This document shows, piece by piece, positions 44,047 to 51,915 of a stretch of 64,000 nucleotides of DNA. This DNA comes from an uncultured Psychroserpens sp. (lineage in GTDB: Bacteria > Bacteroidota > Bacteroidia > Flavobacteriales > Flavobacteriaceae), in NCBI RefSeq assembly GCF_947492715.1, contig NZ_CANLNS010000002.1:124001-188000 (forward strand), given 5' to 3'. Numbering within the stretch: the first letter of the stretch is position 1; each line of letters starts with the position of its first letter. A program made the translations under genes and the position numbers. The notes under the pieces were generated by a model that was not told the DNA's origin, did no database searches, and saw nothing but the letters and a program-made list of their open reading frames with translations.

Positions 44047-46137
44047 TTAATCTCTATTTTTATTACTTCTAACAACGTAAATAATCAGACCAATTACAAC
44101 AATTGAGACGATACCAGCGATCCAAAAAAACAACGTAGCTAAATTTGAAGTTATTTTTTCGGTATCAAAAGATTTTTCAAAGCTTCGACTTTTTGATTCA
44201 CTTTTAGGTATGTAAACGTAATAGGCTATTATTTGCTTTACCTCTTTAATTTTTGTGTAATAGTCCTCAAAATCTTCAGGCTTAACAAAACCTGCTTTAT
44301 TTCGGTATTCATAATTAAGATACATGATATCGCGAGCCCTATTCATTTTGGTTTTCAGAGAAAAATCGAAACTCTTAGAATTCACTTTTACATTATCATT
44401 AGCAATGCTCCATCGCTGTGGTAATTTAACAGTAATCTGATGTTTTTTATGCGATGGATAATAAAGTGCAAATGGCGTTTTTCGTTCCTTTTCGTCTGGT
44501 GAATAAAAAATATCCAAAATACTATATGGTGAAAATTCTACATTGATATTTTTATCATTGCCAACCATTGGAATCCATATATCATTGATCTTATACGATT
44601 CTTCAACGAGTATTTTATTAGACAAACTATCGTCATCAATAACTGGATCTTTTAACACTTCAACACCATCATAAAGGTTATCATAATAATTTTTAAATTC
44701 CTTGCTTATGGATGAGAGGCTACTCGATTTAAAACGCGTTCTAACGGCATCTGCTTCGGCATCGCGATAGACTGTCATAACATTTAGTGTTGCAGGTCCA
44801 CCAACAGTTGGCAAATCGAAGGTGTCAAATACTTCTACTAAATCTTCGTTTTTAGATTTGATTTTCTCCAAAGCGTTAACCCCTTTTTTTATGACTAAAG
44901 CCTTACCATAATTTGGAAATGAAATTTTCTTATAACTGCCAAATTGGTTGCTAATGGTTGGATCATAAAATAAGTTAGTATTTGTGCTATCTACTACTTT
45001 AACAACCACATGGTCAAATGCTTTTGGTGACGGCAAAAACTGATGCAGTGATTCTCCGAAGGCCGAATTAATAAGTACAGGATAAGCCTCAATACCCATT
45101 TGACGCAGCATGGTAATCATAAGCCAGCTTTTGTCTTTGCAGTCACCAAAGCGTTGCTCTAATACTTTATTTGGCGAAAATGGTTTGTAAGCACCAATAC
45201 CAGACTCTAAACCAAGATATCTAATTTCGTTTTGTACAAACTTAAGTGTAGCCGAAATACGCTCGCCTTCATATTCTGTGCTATTTTTTATGTGTTCAAT
45301 TTTTGACTTCAATGCTTCCGACAGTTTTGTATCATCTTGATATATATGTAATGCCCAATTCACTACGGCATCCCAAGATTTAAAATCGGTTACAAAGAGA
45401 TCTTGATAAGGCAAATACCAACTAGGCGTGTTCTCTTCAAATTGAGGCGTTTTGGTTAAGGTTGTCGTCCAGTTGTATGTTTTATAACCATTATAACTAG
45501 CTATTTTAGGCTTTATATCACAATTTAGAGTTTTATAATACAGTGTCTTATTAGCAATTAAGTAGTAGTTGATTTTACCAACAGGCTGAAAATCGTTTAA
45601 GGTTGTGCCACCAGAAAAATGATTACCATGAATAGGGTTAAAGCCTTTAATAGTATAGCTTAGGTCTAAAATATCACCATTCCTAATATCGGCTAGGTTA
45701 GCTATAGCATTAAGACTACCATCATAGATATAACTTTCAGCATTAGATTCTTGTCTAATAGACTGAAAATCATCAACGTTGAGTTTGTTTATGGTTTTTC
45801 CGTTTCTTAAAACGGTAATGCTATGAAGAAAAAGTTGTTGATAGGTTGGATCATAATTAATTGATATGGACGAACCATCCTGCACACCAACATAGTCTGT
45901 TATTTTACGTACAATTCTAATGTAGCGTTCTTTTTTAGGAATATGAATTTGCTCATCACTAAGCAAAGTAAGTAATCCATACGATATTTCATTTAAATCA
46001 ATATTAGGTGATTTTTCATAAGACTGCTGTATGACCCATTGTGGCGTTTCTGTGGTTTTAATTTGAGCATAGAAATGGCCGAAACTAAAAAGGCAGATGA
46101 TTATAAAAATAGAGTAGCGGTTGGTTTTAAAAGTCAT
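44047..46137 (-). CDS. DUF3857 / transglutaminase-like membrane protein
   Basis: 696 aa. Signal peptide (IIICLFSFGHFYAQ). Residues 60-230 are DUF3857 (RYIRIVRKITDYVGVQDGSSISINYDPTYQ, SYTIKGFNPIHG). The transglutaminase-like core has Cys333 in RFGDCKDKSWLM, His376 in FDHVVVKV and Asp392 in FYDPT, a complete triad. A membrane helix near the C-terminus (about 668-690) is followed by a basic tail, so the enzyme is anchored with its bulk outside the cytoplasm. The family is widespread in Bacteroidota; a cysteine peptidase or cross-linking role is inferred. Monocistronic. Confidence 0.9.
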   Translation of the reverse strand: MTFKTNRYSIFIIICLFSFGHFYAQIKTTETPQWVIQQSYEKSPNIDLNEISYGLLTLLSDEQIHIPKKERYIRIVRKITDYVGVQDGSSISINYDPTYQQLFLHSITVLRNGKTINKLNVDDFQSIRQESNAESYIYDGSLNAIANLADIRNGDILDLSYTIKGFNPIHGNHFSGGTTLNDFQPVGKINYYLIANKTLYYKTLNCDIKPKIASYNGYKTYNWTTTLTKTPQFEENTPSWYLPYQDLFVTDFKSWDAVVNWALHIYQDDTKLSEALKSKIEHIKNSTEYEGERISATLKFVQNEIRYLGLESGIGAYKPFSPNKVLEQRFGDCKDKSWLMITMLRQMGIEAYPVLINSAFGESLHQFLPSPKAFDHVVVKVVDSTNTNLFYDPTISNQFGSYKKISFPNYGKALVIKKGVNALEKIKSKNEDLVEVFDTFDLPTVGGPATLNVMTVYRDAEADAVRTRFKSSSLSSISKEFKNYYDNLYDGVEVLKDPVIDDDSLSNKILVEESYKINDIWIPMVGNDKNINVEFSPYSILDIFYSPDEKERKTPFALYYPSHKKHQITVKLPQRWSIANDNVKVNSKSFDFSLKTKMNRARDIMYLNYEYRNKAGFVKPEDFEDYYTKIKEVKQIIAYYVYIPKSESKSRSFEKSFDTEKITSNLATLFFWIAGIVSIVVIGLIIYVVRSNKNRD

Positions 46138-46270
46138 GTGAGTTGATTAGAAAACAAATTAACTAAAAATATCGTTAACATCTCATCATCTTATAAAATT
46201 ATCAAAAAAGGTCCAATCATGTGCTAAGACCAGGTTTACAAGGGATTATATATGTCTTATGATGCATAGA

Positions 46271-46298
46271 TTGGTTTAAAATAATTTCACTATATTTA
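46271..46298 (+). promoter_or_regulatory. Possible promoter of the peptidase/hydrolase operon
   Basis: TTG at 46271-46273 and TATATTTA at 46291-46298 are 17 nt apart, a near match to the Bacteroidota promoter. It lies 137 nt before the ATG at 46435, which implies a long leader. Moderate support only. Confidence 0.35.
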
Positions 46299-46301
46299 TA
46301 A

Positions 46302-46325
46302 TAATCATTTAATAATCAATGATTA
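46302..46325. promoter_or_regulatory. TAATCA half-site array, candidate operator
   Basis: TAATCA at 46302-46307 and again at 46313-46318 are one helical turn (11 nt) apart, and the second is half of a perfect palindrome TAATCA-A-TGATTA (46313-46325). The array would overlap the transcription start predicted from the -7 box at 46291-46298, a place typical for repressor binding. Low complexity of the region keeps confidence low. Confidence 0.3.
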
Positions 46326-46364
46326 ACTCTCCCTTTTAAGTTGTTACATAGCATGTTTATGAAT

Positions 46365-46380
46365 TATCCAGTATTGGATA
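46365..46380. promoter_or_regulatory. Inverted repeat in the leader of the peptidase gene
   Basis: TATCCA-GTAT-TGGATA has 6-bp arms around a 4-nt loop and lies 55 nt before the ATG at 46435. It could be a short hairpin in the leader or a second binding site. No T-run follows. Confidence 0.3.
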
Positions 46381-46434
46381 CAGTCTAGTGTTTTTTAATC
46401 ATAAAATCATTAGCTATAAAAGATTCTAGTAGTT

Positions 46435-48459
46435 ATGCCAGCCAATAGATATTTAAAGGGATACACCTTAGATCCCAGTTTTTCTAACGTATTAAAAACC
46501 TATAACGTCAATGAAACCGTTTACAAAATTCCTTGGGAAAATGTTGATCCTGGACCAAAAGGAGAGTATTTGGAAGTATTGGATTTTGATGCACCAAATG
46601 AATGTTGGTACCAGCCAATAGACTTAGACAATGCCGAGGTCATTTCGCAGCAAGGCTTAAAACCAAGTGAGGGTAATCCTCAATTTCATCAACAGTTTGT
46701 CTACACTATAGGAATGAAAATTATCCGTTTATTTGAAGATGCTTTAGGCCGCAAGATTATTTGGAGACCTAATCATTACAATGATGTAGACGAGGAAGAT
46801 GGTATCGAACCTTTACGCATTTATCCCCATGCATTACTAGAAGCCAATGCTTATTATAATTCAGAAAAAAATGCGATTCTCTTTGGATATTTTAAAGCAG
46901 AAGAACTATTTCAAGGTATTAACATACCAGGAAGCACAGTATTTACATGCTTATCTCCAGACATCATAGCTCATGAAATGACTCATGCTATTCTCGATAG
47001 TATACATCCACATTTTATTGAGAACACCAATCCTGACGTGGCCGCCTTTCATGAAGCTTTTGCAGACATTATTGCGCTTTTAGAAATGGTAGGTAATAAA
47101 GATTTAGTGACTCACCAGCTCCTTTCTGCAAACGGACAAATAGACTCCGAAAGTATTTTTGGTAATCTAGCAACTCAGGTTGGTCAAGCCTCCAAATTAG
47201 GTCACCATGCTTTGAGAAATATGATAGGTTATTATGATAAAAAGGGCAAGTGGCGTAGAATTAAAGCAGATAGATTTGCTCAACAAAAAACACAAGGATA
47301 TCATGATAAGGGTGGCGTCTTTGTAGCCTGTGTATTTGATGCATTTATAAGACTCTATAATCATTCAATACAAGATTTACTGAGGATCGCAAAATATGAT
47401 GAAAACTCTAAAGAAGCCATTAGTATAGACTTGGTAAACCGTTTAACAAAAGAAGCGATTGAGATTAGTCAGACACTATTAAAAATTTGCATTCAGGCTC
47501 TAGATTTTGTACCACCTTGCGACATCACTTTTGGCGATTACATTCGCGCCATGATTACCGCCGATATGGAAATGACTCCAGAAGACAATGGTGGTTATCG
47601 TGTAGCACTAATAGAGTCCTTTCGAGATTGGGGTTTTATGGTTGATCGCGTTAATACCATGTCTGCCGAATCCTTAAAATGGAGTTCACCAAAAGAACTT
47701 TTTGAAAATGATTTTGACGTTGAGGCCTTAGCTGTTATTGTATCTAATTTAAAACCTATTATTAGAGAGCTCTTAGGTAAAAAAAATAGAAGTCAGATCT
47801 ATAATCTCAGTAGAAAAATTAACACTATTATACATGGTTTAATTATAGATGAGTTGGAACCAACCAAAGTTTATGATAAGGAAGAAGAAATGAGTATCAT
47901 TAACTTTAAATCGTACCAATCTAACTATGAATCTCAAATTAATCAAAGTACATCTCAGATTACCTACGACAAAAAAAAGAAGGTATCGATGTCGCTTAAT
48001 GATGTTAAAAAGAACAATGGTTGGCGAAACTTCTTAGAGAATTTAGGGTTAATGCCAAATATGGGATTAATGCATGAGTATGAAGGTAAAAAAATTCCGT
48101 TTAATCAAGACTTTAAACTACAAGTCTTAAACCTTAGACCTGTATATCGATCGAGTAGGGATGGTCGTCGTATAGACCAAGTTGTTGTATCACTTTTGCA
48201 AACGTTGAGGGTGGAGAAGAAAGGGCACGATTTAAACGGGCTTAAGTTTAGAGGTGGCTGTACTTTGGTATTTGATCTTTCAGAAACATCGACATTAACT
48301 TATGCCATTGTAAAAAAGCTAACTAGCGAACAACGACTTAAAAACCAACTTAAACATCAGCTTGGATACGACAATTTCTATGAATTGAACTCTTCCTTTA
48401 TGGACGAGGACAAATCTTTCTTACCATTACAAATCAAGAATTTACATAGCCATGAGTAA
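46435..48459 (+). CDS. Cytoplasmic M4-like HExxH metallopeptidase
   Basis: 674 aa without signal peptide or membrane helix. The metal site is IIAHEMTHAILDS (H180, H184) and, 22 residues on, HEAFADI with E207 as probable third ligand and D211; this is the gluzincin/thermolysin-like HExxH ... ExxxD layout. It has neither the secretory pre-pro region nor the N-terminal domain of true M4 enzymes. Residues 1-170 are a separate domain, and 430-674 form a helical then beta-rich tail (LQVLNLRPVYRSSRDGRRIDQVVVSLLQTLRV). It overlaps the next gene by 8 nt. Lack of export suggests it cuts intracellular proteins, perhaps its operon partner. Confidence 0.75.
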   Translation: MPANRYLKGYTLDPSFSNVLKTYNVNETVYKIPWENVDPGPKGEYLEVLDFDAPNECWYQPIDLDNAEVISQQGLKPSEGNPQFHQQFVYTIGMKIIRLFEDALGRKIIWRPNHYNDVDEEDGIEPLRIYPHALLEANAYYNSEKNAILFGYFKAEELFQGINIPGSTVFTCLSPDIIAHEMTHAILDSIHPHFIENTNPDVAAFHEAFADIIALLEMVGNKDLVTHQLLSANGQIDSESIFGNLATQVGQASKLGHHALRNMIGYYDKKGKWRRIKADRFAQQKTQGYHDKGGVFVACVFDAFIRLYNHSIQDLLRIAKYDENSKEAISIDLVNRLTKEAIEISQTLLKICIQALDFVPPCDITFGDYIRAMITADMEMTPEDNGGYRVALIESFRDWGFMVDRVNTMSAESLKWSSPKELFENDFDVEALAVIVSNLKPIIRELLGKKNRSQIYNLSRKINTIIHGLIIDELEPTKVYDKEEEMSIINFKSYQSNYESQINQSTSQITYDKKKKVSMSLNDVKKNNGWRNFLENLGLMPNMGLMHEYEGKKIPFNQDFKLQVLNLRPVYRSSRDGRRIDQVVVSLLQTLRVEKKGHDLNGLKFRGGCTLVFDLSETSTLTYAIVKKLTSEQRLKNQLKHQLGYDNFYELNSSFMDEDKSFLPLQIKNLHSHE

Positions 48460-49840
48460 TATCACCACAAACATTCGAATGTATAAATTAGAAGAACTAG
48501 GAGATTGCTTTCTAGTAACTTTTTCAGACGATAGTAAAGATTATAATGTTATGATTGATTGTGGTTCGTATTGGAATAGAAACGACTCTCCTAAAAAATT
48601 TAAACGTATCGTTAAGAACATACAGGAAACTATTGGTAATAATGCGTCTTTAGATTTGGTAGTTGCCACGCATCAACACAACGATCATATGTCTGGATTT
48701 ATGCATGCCAAAAACGCTTTCACAAGTTTAGGGATGGAACAGGTCGTTTTATCTTGGCTTGATGATGAAACAGATCCAGAGGCTATAGCGATAGCTGAAG
48801 AACATGGTAAAGTAATGAATAAGTTACGCCATATTAAAGGGATTATAGATAAGAAAAAAGGTGGATTTGCTGAAACGGTAAAAAGTTCCTTAAGTCAATT
48901 AGTTGATGAAAGAACTTTTAAAACAGATAATTCACTTACAGGACAAGCTACACAATTTCTAAAAAGCGTTGGAAAACAACCCATAAAATATTTATCGCCA
49001 GGAGATATATTGGATTTACCTGGTTACGACAAAGATAAAGTTCGAATTCATGTTTTAGGGCCTCCTAAAGACTCTAAATCTTTAAAATCTAAAAACCCTA
49101 GAAAGAAAGAATCATTCCATACACGATTACATGATTTATCAATAGCCATAGATGATATAAAGGAGGTACTAGATACCGGACATGCCGATAAGCACTTTCC
49201 TTTCAACAAAAAATACCGCCAGTATCCGCATAAAAAGGATAAAAACGATAAAGTATTTTCTCATCAATCAACCAAAACCATATTCAAGGAATATATTGAT
49301 AAAAAGTATGACTGGAAAAGGATAGATCATGATTGGTTAAGCTCTGTTAATAGGTTTGCATTACATCTAAATGGCTACACGAATAATACAAGCCTAGTTC
49401 TTGCATTTGAGTTGGTTCAATCTGGTAAGATATTACTATTCGTTGGTGATGCTCAAGCTGGAAATTGGCGCTCATGGGAGACCGTTCCTTGGAAAGATGA
49501 CAATAAAAAAATGAATCTTGAGGAGATGATGGGTAAAACCGTTTTCTATAAAGTGGGGCATCATGGTAGTCATAATGCCACTATAAAGCCAACATTAGAT
49601 CTTATGACTCATAAAGATTTAGTGGCATTCATTCCTGTCGATAAAAGAGATCCTAATATCTCTAGTCGTAAGATACCTTGGAAAATGCCAGCCAAAAACT
49701 TGTATAAAGAACTCAAAAAGAAAACTAAAGGGCGCATTGCTCGTATGGATGAAGGGAAGATTAAATATAGCTCTAATAATTGGCCGAGAGGAAGTGTTAA
49801 AGAGCATGAGTTGTATGTTGAATATAAGATTAAGGAATAA
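48452..49840 (+). CDS. ComEC/Rec2-type metallo-beta-lactamase-fold hydrolase
   Basis: 462 aa, soluble. It opens with MYKLEELGDCFLVTF and MIDCGSYW, then the metal-binding ATHQHNDHMSGF (H74, H76, D78, H79), a later GDAQ (D333) and KVGHHGSHN (H371), the set of ComEC-like lactamase-fold nucleases or phosphodiesterases. There is no membrane part, so it is not a DNA-uptake channel. A Lys-rich insertion at about 200-290 separates the motifs. Start and stop overlap by 8 nt with the peptidase gene, so the two are co-translated. Nucleic acid or a nucleotide is the expected substrate (inference). Confidence 0.82.
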   Translation: MSNITTNIRMYKLEELGDCFLVTFSDDSKDYNVMIDCGSYWNRNDSPKKFKRIVKNIQETIGNNASLDLVVATHQHNDHMSGFMHAKNAFTSLGMEQVVLSWLDDETDPEAIAIAEEHGKVMNKLRHIKGIIDKKKGGFAETVKSSLSQLVDERTFKTDNSLTGQATQFLKSVGKQPIKYLSPGDILDLPGYDKDKVRIHVLGPPKDSKSLKSKNPRKKESFHTRLHDLSIAIDDIKEVLDTGHADKHFPFNKKYRQYPHKKDKNDKVFSHQSTKTIFKEYIDKKYDWKRIDHDWLSSVNRFALHLNGYTNNTSLVLAFELVQSGKILLFVGDAQAGNWRSWETVPWKDDNKKMNLEEMMGKTVFYKVGHHGSHNATIKPTLDLMTHKDLVAFIPVDKRDPNISSRKIPWKMPAKNLYKELKKKTKGRIARMDEGKIKYSSNNWPRGSVKEHELYVEYKIKE

Positions 49841-49902
49841 TATAAATGTGTCAAGTTTATTGACTATAAATTAATTAAGTATAACAAAAGCAATCATTAC
49901 AA

Positions 49903-49995
49903 ATGGCATTAACAGACATTCAAGTAGGTATCTGGAATATAGAACATATCTGGGACGACAGTTTTCTGAAAACGAAAGAAATTCTAACAAATTGA
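49903..49995 (+). pseudogene. Remnant of an EEP-family nuclease N-terminus
   Basis: A 30-codon frame (MALTDIQVGIWNIEHIWDDS, then ten residues to TGA) begins 62 nt after the lactamase-fold gene. IQVGIWNIEHI is the hallmark first strand of endonuclease/exonuclease/phosphatase proteins, where Asn and Glu belong to the active site. Nothing downstream in any frame continues the domain; the response-regulator gene ends 41 nt later. The best reading is a third operon gene lost by deletion. A genuine 30-residue peptide cannot be excluded. Confidence 0.5.
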
Positions 49996-50036
49996 TGATA
50001 GGAGCAAAGATGTAATGTTTACAGAATAAACAACAA

Positions 50037-50735
50037 CTATTTTAAGATGTCGCTTAAACTTCTAATTTTTTCAAAAACAATAATCTTATACATAGGACTC
50101 ACTGGCACCTTTTTATTTTCAATTTGCAAATGTGTTTTGGTGGCTTTTGCAACTCTCTCCAAATTGGCAATATATGATTTATGCGTGCGTTGGAAATTAT
50201 CAGATAATGATGATGTAATATTAACTAGTGTTTCGGAGATAAGGTACATTCTTGAATCTGTAAAAATTTTCAAGTAGTTACCAAAACTCTGAATATATAG
50301 AATCGATTTAAATGAGATACTAATTGGTATACCATCATGTTTTATTTGAAGATCTTCATTACCATTATTTTTTTTAGGGGTTATTTCTGAAGCCGAAACT
50401 TTATTTATCGCCTTTAAAAAACGTACTAACTTTATAGGTTTCAATAAATAATCTACAACACCATAGTTATAACTTTCTAAGGCATACTCAGAATACGCTG
50501 TAGTTAAAATAACTTTAGGCGGATTTATCAAAGAACGCAAAATTTCCATACCATTAAGTTCTGGCATTTCTATATCAAGAAAAATGAGATCAACTTCATT
50601 TTGCTGCATAAAGTTGACAAATTCAAGAGGGTTTCCTGTACTAAAGACTAATTCAAAGTTGTCGATTTTAGAACAATACTCTTCTAACACTTTACGTGCT
50701 AGTATTTCGTCATCTACAATACCAATTTTAATCAT
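50037..50735 (-). CDS. LytTR family response regulator
   Basis: 232 aa. Receiver domain with DDE (8-10), phospho-acceptor D54 in IFLDIEMPE, TTAYSEYALESYN and Lys in YLLKPIKL. The LytTR domain (about 135-232) reads SILYIQSFGNYLKIFT ... FQRTHKSYIANLERV. It overlaps the kinase gene by 8 nt. It resembles the regulator at 4497 along its full length but is clearly a different paralogue. The divergent serine-hydrolase genes are the nearest potential targets. Confidence 0.94.
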   Translation of the reverse strand: MIKIGIVDDEILARKVLEEYCSKIDNFELVFSTGNPLEFVNFMQQNEVDLIFLDIEMPELNGMEILRSLINPPKVILTTAYSEYALESYNYGVVDYLLKPIKLVRFLKAINKVSASEITPKKNNGNEDLQIKHDGIPISISFKSILYIQSFGNYLKIFTDSRMYLISETLVNITSSLSDNFQRTHKSYIANLERVAKATKTHLQIENKKVPVSPMYKIIVFEKIRSLSDILK

Positions 50736-51744
50736 CTCCTGTCTTTTTTAGTATGGAATCTGTTAAATCAATAGATAAATTTACATGATATTTTTTTTCC
50801 ATATCATCAATTTCTAACGCATAAGAATTTGGATATAGCAAATCTAATCGTCTTTTTACATTTTCAAGTCCTAGTCCCTTTCTTTTCGATTCAGAAAACA
50901 TATTAGGTTTTGAATTAACTACGGAAAAATAAAGCGTGTTAGTTTTAACAGCAGCTGAAATGTCAATCTTACTTTGTTCATTAGTACTTTGAGCACCATG
51001 CTTAATGGCATTTTCTACAAATGGAATAAGTAACATTGGAGACATCCTTAAATCCATCAAGTCTCCTTCAATTAAAAATTCTATAGTACAACGTTTACTC
51101 AATCTTTTCTCTTCAAGCAATAAATAATTCTCTATGAATTCAAGCTCTTCTTTTAATAAAACAGTATCTTTTTTAGAGCTCTCTAACTGGTATCTCATTA
51201 ATTCTGAAAGTTGCATGACAAGATCTGGTGTTTCTGGTGATTGCCGTCTAGAAAGGGCATAAATACTATTTAATGAATTAAACAAAAAATGAGGATTTAC
51301 CTGCTCCTTTAAATAGTTAAGCTCCATCTCTTTTTGCAATTTTTCTTTCTCATCATTTTCTTTTTGGAAGATCATATTTCTTCTTAAGAAAAAAACAGCC
51401 ATACCAGCTCCTGTTGTATAAAGAAGAAAGAAGAATATCTTAGAAGTTCCAGACCAAGCATTTGCTCTTAAGTGCGAAAAAATAAATAAGCTTCCAATAA
51501 GCAAAATTCCATATGCAAAATACTTTTTCTTATCTAAGAAAAAAGGAATGAGAATAAAATGATTTAACCAAATGAACCCCATAATCATAATCGTATAATC
51601 AAGTCCATGTGCGTAAAAGGAATAACTATCATCAAAATTATCTTTGAAAAACAAATTACTTACTGTTTCAAGTATAAAAACCAATAAAAAGGCTCCTATG
51701 TTAAGGAGAATAGTGTGCTTCAAAGATTTTTTAAGCATAAACAT
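50728..51744 (-). CDS. LytS-type sensor histidine kinase
   Basis: 338 aa. Four hydrophobic segments in 1-120 (IGAFLLVFILETVSNLFF, YTIMIMGFIWLNHFILIPFFL, FAYGILLIGSLFIFSHL, IFFFLLYTTGAGMAVFFL), a coiled-coil linker, the His box VNPHFLFN (H152), the N box ENAIKHG and the G box GLGLENVKRRL. The sensor is the membrane bundle itself. It forms an operon with the regulator (8-nt overlap). The starts of this gene and the divergent serine hydrolase are 171 nt apart. Confidence 0.94.
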   Translation of the reverse strand: MFMLKKSLKHTILLNIGAFLLVFILETVSNLFFKDNFDDSYSFYAHGLDYTIMIMGFIWLNHFILIPFFLDKKKYFAYGILLIGSLFIFSHLRANAWSGTSKIFFFLLYTTGAGMAVFFLRRNMIFQKENDEKEKLQKEMELNYLKEQVNPHFLFNSLNSIYALSRRQSPETPDLVMQLSELMRYQLESSKKDTVLLKEELEFIENYLLLEEKRLSKRCTIEFLIEGDLMDLRMSPMLLIPFVENAIKHGAQSTNEQSKIDISAAVKTNTLYFSVVNSKPNMFSESKRKGLGLENVKRRLDLLYPNSYALEIDDMEKKYHVNLSIDLTDSILKKTGDD

Positions 51745-51867
51745 TTCATTTAGAAAAAATAAAGATAGTATCTACAAAAACAATATTCTACAATTTCTTA
51801 CGAAAGCCATATATCAATGACGAAACAGCTTTGTCATTTAACCCTTGTGTTTATCATCTTTAAGATA

Positions 51868-51894
51868 TTGAATCTAGATTATAGGATATCTTTA
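51868..51894 (+). promoter_or_regulatory. Possible promoter of the serine-hydrolase genes
   Basis: TTG at 51868-51870 and TATCTTTA at 51887-51894 are 16 nt apart, slightly shorter than usual, and the -7 box has one mismatch in its last base. It is 21 nt before the ATG at 51916. Confidence 0.35.
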
Positions 51895-51915
51895 TTCGGT
51901 ATTAAATAAAAAAAC

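Noticed and set aside
48452-49840. Reading the lactamase-fold protein as a beta-lactamase or as the ComEC uptake channel
   Set aside because: The metal motif is HxHxDH with HHGS as in ComEC-type nucleases, there is no signal peptide, and the membrane channel part of ComEC is absent.
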